Shown here in pieces: positions 7,774 through 15,416 of a DNA stretch of 23,729 bases. The stretch's first letter is position 1; each line of letters begins with the position of its first letter. Below the pieces are notes generated by a model. It saw nothing but the letters and a program-made list of their open reading frames with translations. It did not search any database and had not been told where the DNA came from. The translations under genes and the position numbers were made by a program. Location: assembly GCA_026193435.1 (NCBI GenBank), contig JAPHUN010000299.1, positions 1-23,729 on the forward strand. Direction: 5' to 3'. The DNA is from Chlorobium sp. (lineage in GTDB: Bacteria; Bacteroidota; Chlorobiia; Chlorobiales; Chlorobiaceae).

Positions 7774-8544
7774 CTACATTCGCTGCTGTTTCCAGTTCGG
7801 GTGAATTCTTGACGAGGTTCGGAGCACCTGGTAGACGATATGTTTCTTCCCGATGGTCTGATTGAATATTTCGTTATCGCCGTCATAGAACGCTTCATGC
7901 AGGTGGAAATGGTTGAACTCGGAGCGGTATTGCTCTACCCACTGTTTTCCGCAGAAATTGTAATGCTTCAAGGCATCGCGGTAGTTCACAGGGCGGAGGA
8001 TGAAATTCCCTCTGATCTCTTCCGCAGCTTCTCCTTCCAGCCGGACCGGGCCGAGTGCGGCATAGCTTCTGCTCATCGGATCGAACCACCGTTTGTTCTG
8101 CAAAAAGATGGGCCTGGTGGTAAACCCGAAATGCAGCTCGTCAGGATTGTTCGGATTATCCAGACCTCCAGTCGCATAGACGTTATCGTTCCAGCTTTCG
8201 TTCCATGATATCTTCATTTCCGAAGTTCTGCCCTTGCATCGCTTTTCAATGGCATAGCTGTGATCCGATCTCCAGGCAGCAGCGCGGACAAAAGCAAGAA
8301 CGCTTCCGCGAAGCGAACCGCCATAGCTTTCCGCCAGAGCAGCCTCTTCAGGATACGCCTCACTTTTCGGGATTGCAACAAGCGTTACCCATGCCCACTC
8401 CACTGCCGATACATCATGAGTGTCCAGAAATGCTTTCAGCGTAACGTGATAATAGGTTTTTGCCGTTACCTCACGCTGGAATGGAAAGAGAATGCATGCA
8501 AGTAAAAGAGCTGCTATGAGAAATGATTTCCCCCGGATTTTCAT
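7774..8544 (-). CDS. exported protein of unknown function
   Basis: The 256-residue protein starts at ATG 8544, which is preceded by AGGTG and gives a clean signal peptide: basic MKIRGK, hydrophobic core about 8-20, and likely cleavage after VTA (26-28). The frame is open further upstream to 8685, but that extension has no signal-like character and overlaps the msrB leader. The mature part is soluble and rich in aromatic and charged residues. It contains HFHLHEAFYDGD near the C-terminus and several Trp/Tyr-rich stretches (SWNESWND, RRW-like segments). I do not recognise a family. It is transcribed away from msrB, with 105 bp between the two starts, and toward trkA, 148 bp away. Confidence 0.8.
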   Translation of the reverse strand: MKIRGKSFLIAALLLACILFPFQREVTAKTYYHVTLKAFLDTHDVSAVEWAWVTLVAIPKSEAYPEEAALAESYGGSLRGSVLAFVRAAAWRSDHSYAIEKRCKGRTSEMKISWNESWNDNVYATGGLDNPNNPDELHFGFTTRPIFLQNKRWFDPMSRSYAALGPVRLEGEAAEEIRGNFILRPVNYRDALKHYNFCGKQWVEQYRSEFNHFHLHEAFYDGDNEIFNQTIGKKHIVYQVLRTSSRIHPNWKQQRM

Positions 8545-8649
8545 ATGCGTTACACCTGTTTTCAGATAGTCACAGGAAGCTACATTTTTTTTTCTAATTT
8601 TATTAAAAGGCTTCAAAGGGTACTCCATACAACCATGGGAGAGCTGAGT

Positions 8650-9222
8650 ATGCATAGTACTGTCAGATTCCTGAAAGACTCGCAAACAGTGCTTTTTCTT
8701 TTGCTGATGCTTTCAGTTCTACCGACCGGTTGCGGCGGTGTTCCCTTTCCTGAAAACGAAAAGGACGGTTCCATGATTTCAAAACAGGAAAAACCGGGTA
8801 ACCCCTACTATTCAAGGACAGATACTACAACGCTCGATCTTCCGGATTCGGTCTGGGCAAAGGTCTTGACGGAAGAGGTATACGAGGTTGCCCGGAAAAA
8901 AGGGACCGAGCAGGCGTTTTCAGGAAAATTCCTGGATTTTGAAGGCAGGGGGACCTATTTTTGTGCGGCGTGCGGTAATGAGTTGTTTCGTTCAGATGCA
9001 AAATTTGCCGATACCTGCGGCTGGCCGAGTTTTTTCGAGCCGGTAAGCGAGAAGAGTATTTTCTATCAGCCTGACACCTCGCATGGGCTGGTGAGGACAG
9101 AGGTGATCTGCGGACGCTGCGGTGCACATCTCGGTCATGTCTTCGATGACGGCCCCCCTCCTACCGGAAAGCGGTTTTGTATGAACTCGATCGTACTCGA
9201 TTTTGAGTCTGACGGAGAGTGA
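8650..9222 (+). CDS. msrB: exported peptide-methionine (R)-S-oxide reductase MsrB
   Basis: The 190-residue protein has an N-terminal hydrophobic signal (about 13-25) ending in LPTGC (Cys28), which suggests a lipoprotein, although Pro at -3 is unusual for a lipobox. The catalytic domain spans about 63-187. Zinc-binding pairs CAAC (105-108) and CGRC (154-157) are complete. GWPSFF is at 124-129 with the likely resolving Cys123. The catalytic cysteine is Cys177 in RFCMNS, where the selenocysteine forms of the family have Sec. It reduces methionine-R-sulfoxide in proteins, here probably outside the cytoplasm. ATG 8650 has GGGAG at 8637-8641 upstream; earlier in-frame ATGs at 8545 and 8635 lack such a site. 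Confidence 0.93.
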   Translation: MHSTVRFLKDSQTVLFLLLMLSVLPTGCGGVPFPENEKDGSMISKQEKPGNPYYSRTDTTTLDLPDSVWAKVLTEEVYEVARKKGTEQAFSGKFLDFEGRGTYFCAACGNELFRSDAKFADTCGWPSFFEPVSEKSIFYQPDTSHGLVRTEVICGRCGAHLGHVFDDGPPPTGKRFCMNSIVLDFESDGE

Positions 9223-9237
9223 CTGGTTGAACAGATT

Positions 9238-9302
9238 CTCCGGTTTCTGCGCTCCGTCCGCCTTGTCTTCAGGTCGCTCACGACAATGTATAGAGGTGCC
9301 CG
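9238..9302 (-). repeat. partial copy of a dispersed element with end sequence GGGCACCTCT
   Basis: Read on the minus strand this matches the left part of the element at 19393-19534. Both begin CGGGCACCTCT and share a 28-base identical core, CAAGGCGGACGGAGCG followed by CAGAAACCGGAG, with ATTGTC and TGAGCG in register between. I count about 52 of 65 matching positions with no gaps. The copy stops at the centre of the element, so the right half is missing. It fills most of the gap between the converging msrB and arsA genes. Confidence 0.85.
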
Positions 9303-9310
9303 ACAGGTCG

Positions 9311-10519
9311 TCATTCGGGCGTCTTAGCGTCTTTTTCCTTCTTTTTGAATTCAACGACAAGCCATTTCTCTTTATAGTTTGCGCTGCTGACACGGAGTCC
9401 GGCCAGAAAGGCGGGGAGTATAACGCCTTTCTGGTAGTTCCCGATGCGTACGGTCATTAATTCCCCTACCTGCACGATATTGGCTTCCATTTTGTTATCG
9501 AATATAAATGGGGCGCGCAGTTTCATGATGTAGTGCCCGTCACCCTGTTTTTTGATGTTGACATGCTCTTCACGGTAGAGGATATCAAGCGGGTCGGAAT
9601 CTCTGTAGACTATTTCCCCCACTTTTTTCAGCATGTCGAGACCAACGACTTCCTGTCTGAAAAAGGGTACCTGTATGATCGGTATCGGTGAAAAAGTCTT
9701 ATCGATCTGATCCAGATATTTTTTCTGTATCTCTTTCCATTCACTCAGGAACTCCCCGTCAACCTCATCGAGAAGAACGCGGTTTACCACTATCTGGTCA
9801 ACCGTTATCCCGTAGAGGTTGAGGTAGGTAAGGGCCCGCATGGTTTCCTTTAAGACCATTTTCTCCGGATTCATAACCAGACGGACAGTGGTTTTACTGC
9901 CGTCTGAAAGAAGATCGATGATTCCCTCGACAGAGGAAAAGAGATGATCAACCTGATTATAGACATCCTCTTCAGGGACGACATCATGCAGTTTGCCGAC
10001 ACGCTTGGATATAGGGCGGATAAGCGGTTTTACAACGTACTTTTCCATGTTCCGCATGAGCTTGAGCATCCAGCCGAAGGTTTCAGGGATAGAAAGCAGG
10101 CGCAGGGTCTCCCCTGTAGGAGCACAATCTACCACCAGAAGATCATAATCATTTGATTCGTTGTACTTCTTGATGTAGGAAAGCGAAAAAAGTTCTTCCA
10201 TGCCGGGCAGAACCCCCATCTCTTCGACGTAGATGCCCTTGATTCCCTGGACTTCCATCAGGTGGGCGAAATGCTCTCGCACTATTTCCCAGTTAAGAGA
10301 CAGGTCGCCATAGACGCTTACCTCCTGACCGTAAAGATTGTCGGCGATCGCTACAGGTGACGATCCAAGCTCTCTGTCAAAGGAGTCACCCAGGCTGTGC
10401 GCCGGGTCTGTAGAGATGACAAGCGTTTTATAGCCCATTGTAGCGGCTTTCAACGCCGTTGCTGCTGCGATTGTGGTTTTGCCGACGCCGCCTTTCCCGG
10501 TATACACTATGTTTCTCAT
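9311..10519 (-). CDS. arsA: ArsA/GET3-family ATPase with C-terminal HSP20-like domain
   Basis: The 402-residue protein has a single ArsA-type P-loop domain. The deviant Walker A is GKGGVGKTT (8-16), switch I is [12 protein letters not shown] (36-47), PGMEEL is at 105-110, and switch II is [12 protein letters not shown] (131-142). Residues about 318-398 form a separate beta-rich module with [13 protein letters not shown], which fits the ArsA_HSP20 family seen in Chlorobi and cyanobacterial homologues. The only cysteine is Cys132 in switch II. It therefore has neither the three-cysteine arsenite site of E. coli ArsA nor the CxxC of eukaryotic GET3, and no arsenite pump gene is nearby. A role in arsenic export is unlikely; a chaperone or targeting function is possible but unproven. 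Confidence 0.9.
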   Translation of the reverse strand: MRNIVYTGKGGVGKTTIAAATALKAATMGYKTLVISTDPAHSLGDSFDRELGSSPVAIADNLYGQEVSVYGDLSLNWEIVREHFAHLMEVQGIKGIYVEEMGVLPGMEELFSLSYIKKYNESNDYDLLVVDCAPTGETLRLLSIPETFGWMLKLMRNMEKYVVKPLIRPISKRVGKLHDVVPEEDVYNQVDHLFSSVEGIIDLLSDGSKTTVRLVMNPEKMVLKETMRALTYLNLYGITVDQIVVNRVLLDEVDGEFLSEWKEIQKKYLDQIDKTFSPIPIIQVPFFRQEVVGLDMLKKVGEIVYRDSDPLDILYREEHVNIKKQGDGHYIMKLRAPFIFDNKMEANIVQVGELMTVRIGNYQKGVILPAFLAGLRVSSANYKEKWLVVEFKKKEKDAKTPE

Positions 10520-10539
10520 TATCAGGATCCGCTACTTGT

Positions 10540-10583
10540 GGTGAGCATTTCACCAAGGGTGCTTACCATGTATGGTCACCCTT
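10540..10583 (-). promoter_or_regulatory. two adjacent hairpins in the leader of arsA
   Basis: On the minus strand, AAGGGTG (10583-10577) pairs with CACCCTT (10561-10555), and inside it ACCAT pairs with ATGGT across a 2-nt loop with a 3-nt bulge. Immediately downstream GGTGA and TCACC (10554-10540) form a 5-bp stem. The pair ends about 20 nt before the arsA ATG. There is no U-run after either stem. It may be a terminator-like or attenuating structure between the coiled-coil gene and arsA, or a regulator-binding site. Confidence 0.4.
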
Positions 10584-10633
10584 GATTTTCTTACAACAAT
10601 GTCAGCAGAGAGAAGATTCTTTTTACGATGCAC

Positions 10634-10942
10634 TCATGGAGTTGAAGGGGGTTTGTTTTTGATTTTTTTGGTGAAATTTTCAAACGCTTCTTTCAGGTCA
10701 TTCCGGCTTTTTTCGGTTTTCTCTTTTAACTCTTCCCATGTGTCTTCCCCGGCAGCACGCAGGGATTTAAATTGCTCACTTGCTTCGGTTTTCTGTTCCT
10801 GAAGCTTGTTCAGCGTTTTGTGATACTCTTCCTTGAGGTCGGTAGAGGCTTCTTCAATCTGAGCCCTGAGTTTGTCGATCTGTACATCCCAGGTATTCAT
10901 CTGATCGGAAAGCTTGTCCATAAAATCACTTTTTCTGGTCAT
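10634..10942 (-). CDS. small coiled-coil protein of unknown function
   Basis: The 102-residue protein is very hydrophilic. It is almost entirely charged helix from about 5 to 92 with heptad-like spacing (for example LRAQIEEASTDLKEEYHKTL and SRNDLKEAFENFTKKI), ending in a proline-rich tail. There are no cysteines, no signal peptide and no membrane segment. The ATG at 10942 has GGTGA only three bases upstream, closer than usual. It is upstream of arsA on the same strand with a 114-bp gap containing two small hairpins. Co-transcription and a functional link with the ATPase are possible but not shown. Short coiled-coil proteins of this type can be structural, stress-related or phasin-like. Confidence 0.75.
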   Translation of the reverse strand: MTRKSDFMDKLSDQMNTWDVQIDKLRAQIEEASTDLKEEYHKTLNKLQEQKTEASEQFKSLRAAGEDTWEELKEKTEKSRNDLKEAFENFTKKIKNKPPSTP

Positions 10943-10984
10943 GATTCACCATATTTGATTGTCGCAAAAAGTACGTTGCAGATA

Positions 10985-11004
10985 GTGAAACCTCACGGTT
11001 TCAC
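10985..11004. other. small perfect hairpin between channel and coiled-coil genes
   Basis: GTGAAACC and GGTTTCAC form a perfect 8-bp stem with a TCAC loop, in the 191-bp gap after the K+ channel gene and before the coiled-coil gene. No U-tract follows on the minus strand, so it is not a canonical intrinsic terminator, but it is placed where the channel transcript would end. Confidence 0.5.
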
Positions 11005-11133
11005 CTACTACATAAAACAAAGCAAGTCGCAATTAGTTTCTGGGACTGGAAGGTGGGGATAGGTGGCAAATGGTCTTTCGCGGCAGAACGGAAAGTGTGA
11101 CAGCCAGTTGACGGAAGTGTTTTGGTTCCCTGT

Positions 11134-12156
11134 TCACTCTCCTCTGGTCAGGATTTTCAGGATTTTGAGATCCTTAGGCTCTCCTATCGCAATAAGGGTG
11201 CCGTCTTTCTGAATGACCTCGGATGCTTTCGGGGTCGAGTGTACTTCTCCTGCCGGAAGTTTATAGCCGACAACGTTAATCTGATAGTTGTTGTAGAGGT
11301 CTGCTTCCCGGAACGTTTTTCCCTGAAGCGGTGATGATTCATTGACAACAAACTGGACTATCTGAAGGTCAAGTTTGTTTGTGTCGCTCAGTTCGTCGAG
11401 GTACTGAGCGAGTGCCGGTTCGATCAGCATGTTTGCCATTCTGCGGCCGGCAGACTGGTAAAGAAGCACGACACGTTCAGCCCCGGCGCGAAGCATCTTG
11501 TTTTCCGATTCTTCACAATCCGCACGGGCGATAATGTGGAGGGACGGCTTCAGGTTTCGTGCGGTCAACACGATAAAGACGTTTTCGGCGTCTGTGCTTG
11601 CTGCGGCAACAAGTCCTTTGGCTTTTTCGATCCCCGCTTCTTTCAACACATTTTCATCAGCAGCGTTCCCTTTGATTGCGACATAGTCAAGATCACGGGC
11701 GAGCTGGATCTGATCGTTCATGATGTCGATAACGACAAACTGGATGTTTTTTGCTGTCAACTCACCGGCCACGTTTGATCCCAGTCGGCCGTAACCGCAG
11801 ATAATGTAATGATCATTGAGGTTGCGGAGCATGCGACGATTTTTTTGTAGTTCCCAATGTGAGCGCCATTCTCCTGAAATGAAGAATACGGCAACATTGC
11901 TTAAGGTAAAGAAAAACAGGCCGGTTCCTCCGATGATGAGCGCCAGGGTAAACAGGCGGCCCATCTCGGAAAGGGTATGCACTTCACTGAATCCGACCGT
12001 ACTGAGGGTAATGATTGTCATGTAGAGCGCATCGACAGGCGTCATGTCTTCGATGATCATGTAGCCTGCCATTCCCAGCCATATCAGGAAGAAAACACTG
12101 ACAATCGAGATCGAGAAACGGCGAAAGGTCGTGAATTGTTGCAAATCTTTGCCCAA
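11134..12156 (-). CDS. MthK-like two-TM potassium channel with cytosolic RCK domain
   Basis: The 340-residue protein has one N-terminal helix (about 15-36), a pore loop with the filter TVGFSE (53-58) in the context TIITLSTVGFSEVHTL, and an inner helix (about 67-93) with GGTG as the hinge. The soluble remainder begins with a Rossmann domain (GYGRLG, 121-126) and ends in a TrkA-C-like ligand-binding domain (about 250-335). This is the MthK/TrkA-N channel layout, a ligand-gated K+ channel of the inner membrane. The filter reads TVGF with Ser-Glu where animal and many bacterial channels have TVGYGD. The start is TTG at 12156; an in-frame stop lies upstream and no ATG or GTG is available before the first helix. 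Confidence 0.9.
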   Translation of the reverse strand: MGKDLQQFTTFRRFSISIVSVFFLIWLGMAGYMIIEDMTPVDALYMTIITLSTVGFSEVHTLSEMGRLFTLALIIGGTGLFFFTLSNVAVFFISGEWRSHWELQKNRRMLRNLNDHYIICGYGRLGSNVAGELTAKNIQFVVIDIMNDQIQLARDLDYVAIKGNAADENVLKEAGIEKAKGLVAAASTDAENVFIVLTARNLKPSLHIIARADCEESENKMLRAGAERVVLLYQSAGRRMANMLIEPALAQYLDELSDTNKLDLQIVQFVVNESSPLQGKTFREADLYNNYQINVVGYKLPAGEVHSTPKASEVIQKDGTLIAIGEPKDLKILKILTRGE

Positions 12157-12201
12157 AGAGAAATCGCTATGGTTAGCAGTTGAACGGGGAGAGGGCGGTA
12201 T

Positions 12202-12824
12202 TTATACCGGTTGTATCTTCCCGAAATCCTTTGAAATGCTCCGGAACATCTTGTCGGTAGCAGTCTGAATGATAAAAGACATTCCTGCATTGGTCATGCT
12301 TCTGATAACCCTCCTGGGTATAATCCGGAATGCCGGATACAGGGTGAATTTTACGTTGACTTTGAGGTCGAAGTCAACTTTGGTCAAAGAGGCGCTGTGC
12401 CGGTGCAGGAGCAGTTCAGCGAATACCTTGCCCTCGAATACATAATTATCCGGATCATCGACAGTTTTTTCTCTGGGGAAGTGTTTCCATGTGATTTTTC
12501 TGCCAACGGTGCTCTCCCGGATGATCTCCTCCGGAATATCGTCAGGGTCCATGTCTTCGTATTCTTCGGGCAGAACAACCAGAAGGTCATGGTCTTCTTC
12601 GATAAAGAAGATTACATCAAATGGATTGTTCTGCGGATCGGTAACCCGGAAGTGCCACTTATAGATATTATCGATATCTGTGGTTTCTACCTTGTGACAG
12701 AACGGGTTGAACCCAAGATTTTTTTATGATTCGAAAGGTACTCAACGGTATCGTCAAATTCTCTGTGAAGTATCCATGCCCCTTTGCTTTTTCCTGTCGT
12801 TTTTATTTCAAAGTTGGGTTTCAT
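12202..12824 (-). pseudogene. SRPBCC/DUF1997-like protein, frame broken at a 7-A run
   Basis: ATG 12824 has AAGGA just upstream (12833-12829) and encodes MKPNFEIKTTGKSKG, continuing to HKK at about codon 35, after which the frame ends at TAG. From the same point the adjacent frame carries on without stop as [18 protein letters not shown], through a beta-rich charged body, to KDFGKIQPV at 12202. The junction is a run of seven A on the coding strand (T at 12719-12725). Adding one A, or slipping back one base there, gives a continuous protein of about 207 residues. The fold looks like a SRPBCC/DUF1997-type beta barrel with a C-terminal helix, but this is tentative. It follows prfA by 61 bp and precedes the channel gene by 45 bp. 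Confidence 0.78.
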
Positions 12825-12885
12825 CTCTTCCTTATTGTGCAGAGCGTTACGTTTTGTCACGATGGGCGCTGTGTTTCTGCAGGAT

Positions 12886-13959
12886 TTATTGGTGTTCTTC
12901 CTGAAGGCGAGCCGTTTGATCATGAAGCTTGAGCGCTTCAATGATGTCGTCCAGATTTCCTTCGAGTATCTGCGGAAGCGCATGGCTGGTATAGCCTATG
13001 CGATGGTCGGTTACTCGCGACTGAGGGAAATTGTAGGTGCGGATTTTTGCGCTGCGGTCGCCGGTTGTGACCATCGATCTGCGCAGATCAGCGCGTTCCC
13101 TGTTTTTTTCAGCAAGCTGCAGGTCGTAGAGTTTGGTCCGCAGCATTTTCATCGCCCGTTCGCGGTTCTGAAGCTGAGAACGTTCTTCCTGACAGGCTAC
13201 GACAATGCCGGAAGGGGTATGGGTTATTCTGACTGCGGTCTCGACCTTGTTCACGTTCTGCCCTCCTTTTCCGCCGCTTCGGAAGGTGTCGAGCTGAAGG
13301 TCATCCTTGCGGATCTCTATATCGACATCGTCAGCTTCCGGAAGCACGGCGACACTGGCCGCCGATGTGTGGATTCTTCCCTGAGTTTCTGTTTCAGGCA
13401 CTCTCTGTACACGGTGAACACCACTTTCAAACTTCATGGTTGCATAGACGTCGTGACCACTGATACTCAGTATGGCTTCTTTGCATGCTCCCGGAATGCT
13501 CGCTTCGTTAAACTCCATCATGTCGCATTTCCATCCTTTGCGTTCGGCAAATTTCTGGTACATTCGCAAGAGGTCCGTTGCGAAAAGCGCGGCTTCATCT
13601 CCCCCGGTTCCTGCCCGGATCTCAATGATGACGTTTTTTGAGTCAGCTTCCTCCTTTGGTAACAGCAGCAGTTTCAACTGCTGATCGAGTTCCGGCTGAA
13701 GCTCCTGAAGCTCTTCAAGTTCGACCAGTGCAAGAGATTTCATTTCAGGATCTGTTTCCTGTTTGAGCATCTTGCGTACCTCTTCAATCTGCACCTTGTT
13801 GGACTTGTAGCGATCATAGCCCTGAACAATTTCTTTCAGGTCGCTGTATTCCTTGTTGAGCTTTCTGAAACGCTTCTGGTCGGCAATGACTTCCGGATCG
13901 GAAAGCTGTTCTTCAAGCCGAAGGTATTTGTCCTTTAACGCTTCAAGTTTATCAAACAT
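12886..13959 (-). CDS. prfA: peptide chain release factor 1
   Basis: The 357-residue protein is a normal bacterial RF1. It has an N-terminal helical coiled domain (about 1-105), [13 protein letters not shown] (115-127), the codon-recognition tripeptide PET (188-190, the RF1 PxT form rather than SPF of RF2), and the catalytic GGQ (232-234) in [17 protein letters not shown]. It reads UAA and UAG and releases the finished peptide on the ribosome. An intact RF1 matters for interpreting the in-frame UAG of kefB, since UAG should terminate efficiently. It lies 29 bp after rseP on the same strand and is probably in the dxr-rseP-prfA transcript. Confidence 0.96.
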   Translation of the reverse strand: MFDKLEALKDKYLRLEEQLSDPEVIADQKRFRKLNKEYSDLKEIVQGYDRYKSNKVQIEEVRKMLKQETDPEMKSLALVELEELQELQPELDQQLKLLLLPKEEADSKNVIIEIRAGTGGDEAALFATDLLRMYQKFAERKGWKCDMMEFNEASIPGACKEAILSISGHDVYATMKFESGVHRVQRVPETETQGRIHTSAASVAVLPEADDVDIEIRKDDLQLDTFRSGGKGGQNVNKVETAVRITHTPSGIVVACQEERSQLQNRERAMKMLRTKLYDLQLAEKNRERADLRRSMVTTGDRSAKIRTYNFPQSRVTDHRIGYTSHALPQILEGNLDDIIEALKLHDQTARLQEEHQ

Positions 13960-13988
13960 AGCCTGCCTTTACTCCGTCCCCCTCTTTA

Positions 13989-15350
13989 TCAGGGGTTGAT
14001 AATATCATTGATGATAATGAATAAAAAGAGCGTCAGCAGCAGAGCCATGCCGATCTGTTGAATTCTCATTTTGATCTCAAAAGGTATCTCGCGGCCTATA
14101 ATGCCTTCTATGGCGTTAAGGAGAAACTGACCGCCGTCAAGAGCCGGAACAGGCAGGATATTGATGAAGGCAAGTGAAATCGACAGAAGCGCCATGAAGT
14201 AGAGAAAGCTGCTTAGGCCCTGTTCGGCACTCTGGTTGGCAATTTTCGCGATCTTTATCGGTCCGCCAAGTGATTTCCGGAAATCCTCCTTTCCTGAAAT
14301 GATTTTCCCAAAGCCGTTGACTGTTGTGACGGTCATATTCCAGGTCTGCTCCAGACCATAGACTGTTGCTTCGATAGGGTTGAGACGGCGGTGGTCAATG
14401 GTAAGTGTCTGGAGAAGGGAGATGCCTATTTTTCCCGTTGCTCCGGGGGTAACCTCGGAAATAGTCTGCTGACCGAATTCTCTGATTTTCGAAACATCCA
14501 CTGTGCTTCCGGAAGGATTTTCAAGGTACTTCCATGTGACGTTGATTGTCTTGCCGGGATTATCAGAGATGATAGCGACAACTTCTGTCCAGTCATAGAC
14601 CGGCGTAGCGTTGATGGCCATGATGAGCGCTCCCGATTTCAGACCGGCTTTGTTTGCAGGTTCGTCTTCAAGCACCTGATCTATTACCGGTGCCATAAGG
14701 GGGCGAATGCCCAAAGCCTTATTATCGTTGATCCGGGTAAGAATGTCCGGCGGGGCTTGCAGGTTTTTTCGCGCTCCATCGCGCTCGATGGTATAGCTCA
14801 GGGTGCTTCCGGCAAAGTTCCGGGGTGAAAGCACCTCTTCCCAGAAGCCGACAGGTTTGCCGTTGACGGCAAGAAAGCGGTCGCCCGTCTGCATGCCCAT
14901 GGAGGCATAGACCGAACCGTCTTCCACATAGGCGGGGTTGACGGCGGACGTTCTGCTTTCGCCGAAAACCGCGGCCATTCCGATGAAGATCGCGGCAGCG
15001 AGAATCATGTTCATCGTCACGCCGCCGGCGAGAACGATGAGGCGTTGCCAGACCGGTTTAGCCCTGAACTCCCAGGGTTCAGGCTCACTCTTCTGGAAAT
15101 CGGTATCGAGGCTCTCATCGACCATTCCCGCGATTTTCACATATCCTCCAAGCGGGAACACACCGATGCCATATTCGGTTTCTCCGATTTTCTTCTTCCA
15201 GAAACGGAGATTGTAGAAATCAAATCCGATATAGAATTTGTCCACCCGCATACCGAAAAGTTTGGCCGTAAGGAAATGACCAAGTTCGTGAGCGGTGACA
15301 AGAACGAAAATCGCTAAAATAAAGTAAAACGTCGTACTGATAAAGTCCAT
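13989..15350 (-). CDS. rseP: RseP-type site-2 zinc metalloprotease
   Basis: The 453-residue membrane protease has the zinc motif HELGH (21-25) in the first helix and the third ligand motif in PVPALDGGQ (LDG at 404-406). A PDZ region lies between (about 200-280), and there are membrane helices at about 3-20, 100-125, 380-400 and 428-450. GGYVKIAGM after the first helix is also typical. RseP cleaves transmembrane anti-sigma factors and leftover signal peptides within the inner membrane. It sits 66 bp after dxr, a pairing found in many bacteria (often with cdsA between, which is absent here). Confidence 0.95.
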   Translation of the reverse strand: MDFISTTFYFILAIFVLVTAHELGHFLTAKLFGMRVDKFYIGFDFYNLRFWKKKIGETEYGIGVFPLGGYVKIAGMVDESLDTDFQKSEPEPWEFRAKPVWQRLIVLAGGVTMNMILAAAIFIGMAAVFGESRTSAVNPAYVEDGSVYASMGMQTGDRFLAVNGKPVGFWEEVLSPRNFAGSTLSYTIERDGARKNLQAPPDILTRINDNKALGIRPLMAPVIDQVLEDEPANKAGLKSGALIMAINATPVYDWTEVVAIISDNPGKTINVTWKYLENPSGSTVDVSKIREFGQQTISEVTPGATGKIGISLLQTLTIDHRRLNPIEATVYGLEQTWNMTVTTVNGFGKIISGKEDFRKSLGGPIKIAKIANQSAEQGLSSFLYFMALLSISLAFINILPVPALDGGQFLLNAIEGIIGREIPFEIKMRIQQIGMALLLTLFLFIIINDIINP

Positions 15351-15416
15351 AATATTCTCTGTTTCCTTCTCTGCAAACTGTGTCGAAAGCCCCTGAGGAG
15401 CACATATTACATATTC

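Noticed and set aside
8545..8685. The N-terminal extension of the exported protein, and the msrB extension to 8545
   Set aside because: The two extensions overlap each other in the divergent gap; the internal starts at 8544 and 8650 have ribosome sites and proper signal peptides.
9311..10519. An arsenic resistance operon
   Set aside because: There is no arsB, arsC, arsR or arsD, and the ATPase lacks the metal-binding cysteines of arsenite-pump ArsA.
12784..13641. A 285-codon plus-strand open frame opposite prfA
   Set aside because: It is the antisense shadow of prfA, which has complete RF1 motifs on the other strand; the shadow has no recognisable domain.
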